Of a stretch of 64,000 bases of DNA, positions 54,881-61,684 are shown piece by piece (position 1 is the first letter of the stretch; the number at the start of each line of letters is the position of its first letter). Both the position numbers and the translations under genes were made by a program. Source of the stretch: Streptomyces griseiscabiei (lineage in GTDB: Bacteria; Actinomycetota; Actinomycetes; Streptomycetales; Streptomycetaceae); NCBI RefSeq assembly GCF_020010925.1, contig NZ_JAGJBZ010000001.1, positions 124,001 through 188,000 of the forward strand, read 5' to 3'. A model generated the notes under the pieces. That model searched no databases. It was not told where the DNA came from and worked only from the letters and a program-made list of their open reading frames with translations.

Positions 54881-55735
54881 TCAGTGGGCGTCCGTGGTCT
54901 CGGGCACGACGGTGCCCTCGTCGGCGACGAGGCTCAGCCGCTTCGCGCGGCGGACGCGCTGTCGCCTGGGGTCCGCGACCGGTGCCGCCATCTGGAGCTT
55001 GCGGGTGTAGGGGTGCCGGGGGTTGGTGGCGATGTCGTGGGCGTCGCCGATCTCGGCGATGCGCCCCTGGTTGAGGACGGCGATCCGGTCGCTGACCTGG
55101 TTCACCACGCCCAGGTCATGGCTGATGAACAGATAGGCCACTCCGCTCTCCCGCTGGATGTCCTGGAGGAGCGTGAGCACCCGGGCCTGTGTCGTGACGT
55201 CCAGGGCGCTGGTGGGTTCGTCGCAGATGATGACCGAGGGGTCCAGGGCGAGGGCCCGCGCGATGGCGACGCGCTGCCGCTGCCCGCCGGAGAACTCCCG
55301 CGGGTATCTGCCGCCGGAGTCGGCCGGGAGACCGACGGCGTCCAGGAGTTCCCGTACGCGTGCGCGTCCGTCCCGCGAGCCGGCGGCGAGGAGGGGTTCC
55401 ACCAGGATGTCCTCGACCGGCATCGACGGGTTCAGTGACGAGTAGGGGTCCTGGAACACGACCTGGATGTCACGGGCGATCTTGCGTCGGCGGGCCCGGG
55501 AGATGTTGCTGATGGCCTCGCCGCGGAAGAGGACGGAGCCGGAGGTCACCGGCGCGAGTCCAAGAACGGCCCGGCCGATCGTCGTCTTCCCCGATCCGGA
55601 CTCGCCCACCAGGCTCAGGGTCTCCCCCGCGCACAGGTCGAACGAGACGTCGTCGATCACCGTGGAGCCCTTCTTGCCCCGGCGCCCTCCGTAGCTCACG
55701 ACGAGGTTCTCGACCCGCAGAACGGTCTCCGTCAT
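54881..55735 (-). CDS. Opp/Dpp-type ABC transporter ATP-binding protein
   Basis: 284 aa. Walker A GESGSGKTT, signature FSGGQRQRVAIARAL and Walker B IICDEPTSALD are complete. The C-terminal extension (HPYTRKLQMAAPVAD) is typical of OppF/DppF. Last gene of the transport operon, 3 bp after the fused permease-ATPase. It supplies the second nucleotide-binding half. Confidence 0.92.
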   Translation of the reverse strand: MTETVLRVENLVVSYGGRRGKKGSTVIDDVSFDLCAGETLSLVGESGSGKTTIGRAVLGLAPVTSGSVLFRGEAISNISRARRRKIARDIQVVFQDPYSSLNPSMPVEDILVEPLLAAGSRDGRARVRELLDAVGLPADSGGRYPREFSGGQRQRVAIARALALDPSVIICDEPTSALDVTTQARVLTLLQDIQRESGVAYLFISHDLGVVNQVSDRIAVLNQGRIAEIGDAHDIATNPRHPYTRKLQMAAPVADPRRQRVRRAKRLSLVADEGTVVPETTDAH

Positions 55736-55738
55736 CCG

Positions 55739-57505
55739 TCACACCTCCGCGATCTCGACACGGCGTGCCGACGAGAGCAGTTCCCTTGTGTACGCCTCGG
55801 CGGGTGCCTCGAAGAGCGCGTCCACATCGCTGCGCTCCACGATGTGGCCGTCCTTCATCACGCTGACCCGGTCGCAGAGGTCCGCGACGACGCCCAGGTT
55901 GTGCGTCACGAGGATCACGGCGAGGCCGCGTTCGTCCCGCAGTTCGCGGAGCAGTTCGAGCACCTCCGCCTGCACGGTCACGTCCAGGGCGGTGGTCGGC
56001 TCGTCCGCCACGATCAGGTCCGGGCCCGAGGCGATCGCGCCGCAGATGAGGACGCGTTGGGCCATGCCGCCGGAGATCTCGTGCGGGTACTGCCCGAACA
56101 CCCGCTCTGGGTTCTTGATCCCGACCCGCGCGAGCAGGGCCAGCAGTTCCTGTTCGGCCTCCCGCTTCGTGATGTCCTTCACCGCGCGCAGGCCGTAGGT
56201 GAGCTGCGCGCCCACCGTGAAGCACGGGTCGAGGTTCGACATGGGTTCCTGCGGTACGTAGGCGATCCGTCGGCCGCGTGCCTCACGCATGTGCCGCTCG
56301 TCGGCGAGCAGGTCCTTGCCGTCGAGGACGATGCCGCCGCCCAGGACGACCGCCTCGCGGGGCAGGATGCCGAGAGTGGAGAAGGCGATCTGCGACTTGC
56401 CGGACCCGGACTCGCCGACCAGACCGTGGATCTCTCCGCGCAGGACGTCGAGGTCGACACCGTGCACCACCTCGTTCACCCCGTTCTCGCCGTCCGGGTA
56501 GCCGATGCGCAGGCCGCGTACGGACAGGACCGCGTCCGTCGGAGCGGTCGTCGTCCCCGCCTCCGCCGCCCGGTCCCGCGCCTGCCGGACCAGTTCGCGG
56601 CGCCGGCTCGGGGTCACCGTCCTGCTGCGAGAGGACGACTGGAGCACATCGCGCAGGGCGTTGCCGAGCAGGACGAGTGCCAGGACGGTCAGGCTGATGA
56701 GCAGCGCGGGCCACAGGACGCCGGCCTTGTTGTTGTAGATGTTGCCGAACGCCTCCTGGAGAACGCCGCCCCAGGACGCCTCGGCCGGATCGCTCAGGCC
56801 GAGGAAGCCCAGTCCGGCCTCGATGCTGATCGCCGCGGCCAGGACGAAGGCACTCTGGATGATCACGGGCGCGCGGACGGCCCAGAGCACATGGCGGCCG
56901 ACGATCCGCAGGTCGGACAGTCCGACCACCTTGGCGGCGTCCACGTACAACTCGTTGCGGACCCCGAGGACGACGTTTCTGACGAGGCGGAAGTAGGACG
57001 GTGCGACGATCAGCCCGTACGTGGCCATCGCCGCCACGATGTTCGCCCCGGTCCGCGTGTAGAGGGCGATGAGCAGGATGATGCCGGGGGTGGCCATGAC
57101 CACGTCGGAGGCCCAGTTCGACACCGCGTCGACCCTGCCCCGGTAGAAACCGGCGACGAGACCGGTGATCACGCCGAACAGCATGGAGACGAGGAGCACC
57201 ACCACACAGGCGAGCATGGTCTGCAGGGTGCCGCTCATGAGCCGGGACAGGATGTCCCGTCCCGTCGAGTCCGTCCCGAGGAGGTGCCCGGCGGAGAACG
57301 GCGCGGTGTTCACCGAGTTGACGTCCGTCACGCTCTGGCCGTGCGGGGCCAGCCAGGGGCTGGACAGTCCCGCGAACGCGACGCAGATCAGGAAGATCAG
57401 GCAGACGACGGCCTGCGGGTTGGTGAGCAGCCGTCTGACGAGCGAGGCTCCCTTGGCGGCCGGCTCGGCGGGCCCGGCCGTGGTCAGCGGGGGCGTCGTG
57501 GTCAT
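55739..57505 (-). CDS. Fused ABC permease (DppC-like) and ATPase (DppD-like)
   Basis: 588 aa. Residues about 20-290 are a DppC-type permease with six spans and the EAA-like loop (YVDAAKVVGLSDLRIVGRHVL). After a charged linker (~295-320), residues about 320-588 form an ATPase with Walker A GESGSGKS, signature ISGGMAQRV and Walker B IVADEPTTALD. These are normally two genes. ATG overlaps the upstream permease stop (ATGA). Confidence 0.92.
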   Translation of the reverse strand: MTTTPPLTTAGPAEPAAKGASLVRRLLTNPQAVVCLIFLICVAFAGLSSPWLAPHGQSVTDVNSVNTAPFSAGHLLGTDSTGRDILSRLMSGTLQTMLACVVVLLVSMLFGVITGLVAGFYRGRVDAVSNWASDVVMATPGIILLIALYTRTGANIVAAMATYGLIVAPSYFRLVRNVVLGVRNELYVDAAKVVGLSDLRIVGRHVLWAVRAPVIIQSAFVLAAAISIEAGLGFLGLSDPAEASWGGVLQEAFGNIYNNKAGVLWPALLISLTVLALVLLGNALRDVLQSSSRSRTVTPSRRRELVRQARDRAAEAGTTTAPTDAVLSVRGLRIGYPDGENGVNEVVHGVDLDVLRGEIHGLVGESGSGKSQIAFSTLGILPREAVVLGGGIVLDGKDLLADERHMREARGRRIAYVPQEPMSNLDPCFTVGAQLTYGLRAVKDITKREAEQELLALLARVGIKNPERVFGQYPHEISGGMAQRVLICGAIASGPDLIVADEPTTALDVTVQAEVLELLRELRDERGLAVILVTHNLGVVADLCDRVSVMKDGHIVERSDVDALFEAPAEAYTRELLSSARRVEIAEV

Positions 57506-58455
57506 CGCTTCCTCGCTTTCGGGTTGACCGCTGCCGTGACGAGGTCGCCCAGCAGGTTGACGACGAGGACGACGAGGATGGTCACCAGTACGCAGCCCAT
57601 GACCAGCGGCACATCGCCCTTCTGGGCGGAGGTGTTGCTGAGGTCGCCCAGTCCGGGGAGCGCGAACACCGACTCGATGATCACCGCCCCGCCGATGAGT
57701 CCGAGGGTCTGCAGGCTCAGGGTGGTCAGTCCGGGACCGGCGGCGTTGCGCAGCACGTGCCGGAACACCACCCGTGACTCGGGGACGCCGCGTGCTCGCA
57801 GGGTGCGGACGAAATCCTGCGAGAGCGTGTCGAGGACCGCTCCGCGGAACTGCGCGGCGGCGTTGGCGACGGATCCGATGAGCAGCGCGATCACCGGGAG
57901 GGCGATCGATTCGAGCCACCCGCCGAGGCTCTGGTCCGGCGAGACGTACCCCGTCGCCGGGAACATCCGGATCGAGACGGCGAAGGCGAAGACCAGACCG
58001 ATGGCCATGATGAAGGGCGGCACGGCCGTGCCCAGGACCGAGGTGAACTGCACCATCCGATCGATCCATCCGCCGCGGACGGCGGCGGCGACCCCGACGA
58101 GGACGCTCACCGCTGTCGTCAGCACGATCGTCAGCACGATCAGAGCCAGGGTCACCGGGACCCGGGAGGAGAGGGCCGACGTCACGGACTCGCCCGTGAA
58201 GAAGGACTCGCCGAGGTCACCGGTGACGACCCCCTTGAGCCAGTCCCCGTACTGGACCAGCAGCGGTCTGTCCAGCCCCAGCTTGACGACCTCCGCCCGG
58301 ACGTCGCTCTCGGTCGCTCGCACTCCGAGGACCGACCGTGCGATGCCCGTCCCGTTGCCGTACATCAGCGCGAAGGTCGCGAAGCTCACGAGAAGCAGCA
58401 CGCTCACCGAGCGGACCAGTTTCCTCAGTACTGCACCCAACACCTGCGGCTCCAA
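57502..58455 (-). CDS. ABC transporter permease, DppB/OppB-like
   Basis: 317 aa, six membrane spans, starting LRKLVRSVSVLLLVSFATFALMY as DppB proteins do, with a DFVRTLRARGVPESRVVFRHVLRNA coupling loop. TTG start with GGAGG 7 nt upstream. It pairs with the fused permease to form the channel. It lies 18 bp after the binding-protein stop. Confidence 0.92.
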   Translation of the reverse strand: MEPQVLGAVLRKLVRSVSVLLLVSFATFALMYGNGTGIARSVLGVRATESDVRAEVVKLGLDRPLLVQYGDWLKGVVTGDLGESFFTGESVTSALSSRVPVTLALIVLTIVLTTAVSVLVGVAAAVRGGWIDRMVQFTSVLGTAVPPFIMAIGLVFAFAVSIRMFPATGYVSPDQSLGGWLESIALPVIALLIGSVANAAAQFRGAVLDTLSQDFVRTLRARGVPESRVVFRHVLRNAAGPGLTTLSLQTLGLIGGAVIIESVFALPGLGDLSNTSAQKGDVPLVMGCVLVTILVVLVVNLLGDLVTAAVNPKARKR

Positions 58456-58473
58456 TCGTCACCCTCCGTCGGC

Positions 58474-60009
58474 CTACTGGAAGTCCCACAGCATGGGGTG
58501 CAGACCGCTCGGGTCGGTGGACGGGCGGACATCGACCTTGGGGTTGTAGGCGTAGTGCATGCTCGCCTGCACCATGGGCACGAACCAGGCCTGGTCGACG
58601 ATGTAGCGGTTGAGGGCCTGCTGCTCCTTGGCGGACTCGGCGGCACCGCTGGTCAGGATCTTGTCCCAGCCCTTGGCCACCGTGGCGTCCTTCTGGTGCA
58701 TCACGTTCCAGATGCCGTCGGGCAGCAGGTAGTCGCTGATGTCCAGGACCGAGTTGCCGTAGTTGCCGAGCTGCCAGAACGGGACGGGGTACTTGCCGCT
58801 GAGCAGCTCGCTGATGGCGTTGGGACCACTCAGGTTGACCTGCTTGACCTTGATGTTCAGCAGGCCCAGCTGCTGGATGACGACCGGCATCAGCGGTTCG
58901 AGGTTCTGGCCCTGCATGAACGGGATCTCCAGCGTGAAACCGTTCGGGTATCCCGCCTTCTTCATCAGGGCCTGCGCGGCCTTGACGTCGAAGGGGTAGG
59001 GGTCCTTGAGGCCGTCGATGTACGCCGCGCTGCCCGGGCGGAAGATCTGGGCGGTCGGGTCGGCCAGGCCGCGGTAGATGTTCTTCGCGATGGCCTCCTT
59101 GTCGAAGACCATGTTCATCGCGCGGCGCACGTCGACGTCGCCGAGGGCCGGGACCTTCTTGCCGAGGTGGTCCGTCAGCAGCAGCCGGGTCACCTGGGAC
59201 TTCTGCGACTGGATCTTCAGCTTGGCGGCCTCGGCCTGGCCGTAGGTCGCCTGGGTGATGAGGGAGCCGTCGATCTGTCCCGTCTTGAGGGCGTTGATCG
59301 CGGCGGTCTCGTTGGTGAGCACCTTCAGGACGAGCTTCTTGTACGGGAAGGTCCTGGAGTCCCAGTAGCCGTCGTTCTTGACGAAGGTGTACACCGAGCC
59401 GGCGGTGGTCGCCGAGGTGTCGAGCGTGTAGGGGCCGGAGCCGACGGGGGCCTTGTTGAGCTTGCCGGAGGCCAGGTACTTCGGACTCGCCACTCTGACG
59501 TCGCACAGACGGGCGACGAACATCGGGTTGGGCTTCAGGGTGATCTTGACGGCGAGATCACCCTCCGCGGAGATGTCCCAGCCGGCCAGCCGGGCCTTGC
59601 CCGCGCCGTGGTCGCGTCCGTATTCGATCGACGCCTTCACCGCCTCGGCGTTCACGGGCGTACCGTCCGAGAACTTCATCCCCGGGTGAAGGGTGAACGT
59701 TCCGCCGGTGTTGTCCTGGTTCAGGTCCCATGACTTCGCGGCGCCCGGCCGAGGCTTGCCCTGCCCGTCGCAGCGGAGCAGGGTGTCGTAGACGGCGGAC
59801 GCGCCCCAGCCCTGGTAGCTGGGCTGATTGGTGGGGTCCCAGCCCTGGATGTCCTGGCTCATGCCGAGCGTGAGGGTGCTCTTGTCCTTGCCGCCGACCT
59901 CGTTCCCCGCGCTGGAGCCGGCATCGGTGCAGCCGCTCGACGCGGCGAGTGCGGCGACGGCCGTGATCACGGTGACCGCTCTGTGGGCAGGTCGAATGGT
60001 GCGCCTCAT
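58474..60009 (-). CDS. Extracellular solute-binding lipoprotein (SBP family 5)
   Basis: 511 aa. Lipoprotein signal with lipobox ending ASSGC; then family-5 features (LGMSQDIQGWDPTNQ, KSWDLNQDNTGGTFTLHPGMKFSDGTPV, DVRRAMNMVFDKEAI). ATG with GAAGGAG upstream. Family 5 proteins bind peptides, nickel or oligosaccharides. Placement in a glycosidase locus under a LacI regulator favours an oligosaccharide ligand. Heads the four-gene ABC operon behind a LacI-controlled promoter. Confidence 0.92.
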   Translation of the reverse strand: MRRTIRPAHRAVTVITAVAALAASSGCTDAGSSAGNEVGGKDKSTLTLGMSQDIQGWDPTNQPSYQGWGASAVYDTLLRCDGQGKPRPGAAKSWDLNQDNTGGTFTLHPGMKFSDGTPVNAEAVKASIEYGRDHGAGKARLAGWDISAEGDLAVKITLKPNPMFVARLCDVRVASPKYLASGKLNKAPVGSGPYTLDTSATTAGSVYTFVKNDGYWDSRTFPYKKLVLKVLTNETAAINALKTGQIDGSLITQATYGQAEAAKLKIQSQKSQVTRLLLTDHLGKKVPALGDVDVRRAMNMVFDKEAIAKNIYRGLADPTAQIFRPGSAAYIDGLKDPYPFDVKAAQALMKKAGYPNGFTLEIPFMQGQNLEPLMPVVIQQLGLLNIKVKQVNLSGPNAISELLSGKYPVPFWQLGNYGNSVLDISDYLLPDGIWNVMHQKDATVAKGWDKILTSGAAESAKEQQALNRYIVDQAWFVPMVQASMHYAYNPKVDVRPSTDPSGLHPMLWDFQ

Positions 60010-60318
60010 CGTGGACTCCTTCGGACGCGAATGAGGGTGCCGCCGGGGCTGTGTGCCGCCTGGCGGGAAATCGTCCCAGCGCCTCGGGACAGACCGACGC
60101 AGACTGGACGGGAGAAGAGGTTGTACAACGTTCTACGCGGCAACGTACGGAGCCGAATCGGCCGCGTCAAGAGGGTGCCCCGGCCCGCACGGGTAACGGT
60201 TCCGCAACGCACCCGTAGCCTTGCGTTCGCACGCGCCGACACACGGACACGCGTCACCGCCGACGCGGCAACCCCGGTTGAGCAGGGAGGATACCCGCCG
60301 GCGACACGACGGTGCCGT
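60010..60318. other. Intergenic region with ABC-operon promoter
   Basis: 309 bp between the lacI stop and the binding-protein start. It contains the promoter-operator at 60123-60170. The rest toward lacI is high-GC with no hairpin I judge convincing. No gene seen. Confidence 0.6.
60123..60170 (-). promoter_or_regulatory. Sigma-70-type promoter and LacI operator for the ABC operon
   Basis: On the minus strand TTGACG (60170-60165) and TACGTT (60147-60142) are 17 bp apart. Directly downstream, where transcription should start, lies the 14-bp palindrome GTAGAACGTTGTAC (60136-60123). The same palindrome, with one base changed, occurs before the GH78 gene in the same position relative to its promoter. 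Confidence 0.78.
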
Positions 60319-61425
60319 TCAGCCGATTCCCTTCGGCACCCGGGCCCCGGCCGCGGGAGCCGCACTGGTCCCGCGCGGCAGGAGCCGTGGCGCCACGACG
60401 TAGTGGACGGGCTGGGTACGGCCTTCGAGCCGTTCCAGGAGCAGGCGGGCGCTCGTCTGGCCGGTGAGGTGGCCGGACTGGTCGACCGTGGTGAGGGAGA
60501 CCCTGCCGATCGCCGAGGCGTTGACGTTGTCGTATCCGGTCACGGTGAGGTCCTCGGGCACGCGCAGGCCACGTTCCTCGGCCGCCCGGAGCACACCGAG
60601 GGCGGCGATGTCGGCGCCGGCGAAGATCGCGGTGGGTGGCGTGGGTCTGGAGAGGGCTTCGAGCGCGGCACGGTGTCCGCCCTCCTCGGTGAAGGACGTC
60701 TCGATGACGTCCGGTTCCAGCCCGTGCCGTCTCATCGCCGCCACGAAGCCGTCCAGCCGCGCGGTGTGCGCGAGGACGTGCGGACGTTCCAGCTCACCCA
60801 TGGGGTGCGTCGTGTGCACGATGCGCCGGTGGCCGAGCCCCACGAGGTGATCGACCATGAGACGCGCTCCGCCCTGGTCGTCGTCCACGACGGTGTCGAA
60901 GCCGGCCGCGCCGCCGTGCCGGGCGACGGCCACCGTGGGCAGACTCGCCCCGAGACGCTCCAGCCAGGACGTGCTCATGGCCGGTGAGATGACGACGAGG
61001 CCGTCGACCCCCCGGTCCATCAGCGCCTCGATGCTGCGCTGCTGGCGTTCCCGTTCGAGCCCGCCGGTGATGAGTATCTCCTGGTAGGGGGTCGGTTCGA
61101 GTTCGTCCGTGACACCTTCGACGATCTCCGGCTGGAACGGGTGCGACAGCGCCACGAGCATGACACCCACCGTGTACGAACGGCCCCGCATCGCGCGGGC
61201 GCCGGCCTGCGGGCGGTACCCCAGCTTCTCGATGGCGGCGGTGACCTTGGTCCGCATCTCGGGGCTGACGCCATAGGCGTCGCGGAGAACCTTCGACACC
61301 GCCGAGACGGAGACCCGCGCCTCCCTGGCCACGTCCTGGATGGTGACGCGGCGGACGCCGGAGGCCCCCGGGCTCCTCCCGCCGCGGCCCTCCCGCCGCT
61401 CCTGTCCGTCCTGTGCGGCGGTCAT
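60319..61425 (-). CDS. LacI-family repressor of the glycan locus
   Basis: About 368 aa from ATG 61425; in-frame ATGs at 61461 and 61470 would add 12-15 residues. Helix-turn-helix VTIQDVAREARVSVSAVSKVL near residue 25, then the periplasmic-binding-like effector domain (YTVGVMLVALSHPFQPEIVEG, FAGADIAALGVLRAAEERG). It lies between the ABC operon and GH78. Two matching operators at both promoters make it the likely sensor of the incoming oligosaccharide or rhamnose-containing ligand. Confidence 0.9.
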   Translation of the reverse strand: MTAAQDGQERREGRGGRSPGASGVRRVTIQDVAREARVSVSAVSKVLRDAYGVSPEMRTKVTAAIEKLGYRPQAGARAMRGRSYTVGVMLVALSHPFQPEIVEGVTDELEPTPYQEILITGGLERERQQRSIEALMDRGVDGLVVISPAMSTSWLERLGASLPTVAVARHGGAAGFDTVVDDDQGGARLMVDHLVGLGHRRIVHTTHPMGELERPHVLAHTARLDGFVAAMRRHGLEPDVIETSFTEEGGHRAALEALSRPTPPTAIFAGADIAALGVLRAAEERGLRVPEDLTVTGYDNVNASAIGRVSLTTVDQSGHLTGQTSARLLLERLEGRTQPVHYVVAPRLLPRGTSAAPAAGARVPKGIG

Positions 61426-61524
61426 GTCGCCCCGCCCCCCGTCAGCAGAGCTGGTGTCCATGCGCGCCATGCTACAAGCGCGGTCCTGGCCGGCTTCCTC
61501 ATGGACCGACCTCCTCCCTCGTCC

Positions 61525-61574
61525 TTGACACGCGTGAGCAGCGCTCCCTACGCTGCGTGCGTAGAACGTTATAC
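61525..61574 (+). promoter_or_regulatory. Sigma-70-type promoter and LacI operator for GH78
   Basis: TTGACA (61525-61530), an 18-bp spacer and TACGCT (61549-61554), followed at the expected start site by GTAGAACGTTATAC (61561-61574). It repeats the palindrome of the ABC promoter and the same spacing logic. It may also affect the divergent lacI gene. Confidence 0.8.
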
Positions 61575-61684
61575 GACACCGGCCCGCCACACAGCGCTCA
61601 TCACCGCGCGCGGGCGTTCCTGGGCAAGGCCGTGAGCCTGCCCCAGGCCCGGTCACCGACTGCCTGAAAAGTCTGGAGACTTGC

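Noticed and set aside
55844..58549. 901-aa plus-strand ORF opposite the ABC transporter genes
   Set aside because: Shadow; Walker and signature motifs are on the minus strand.
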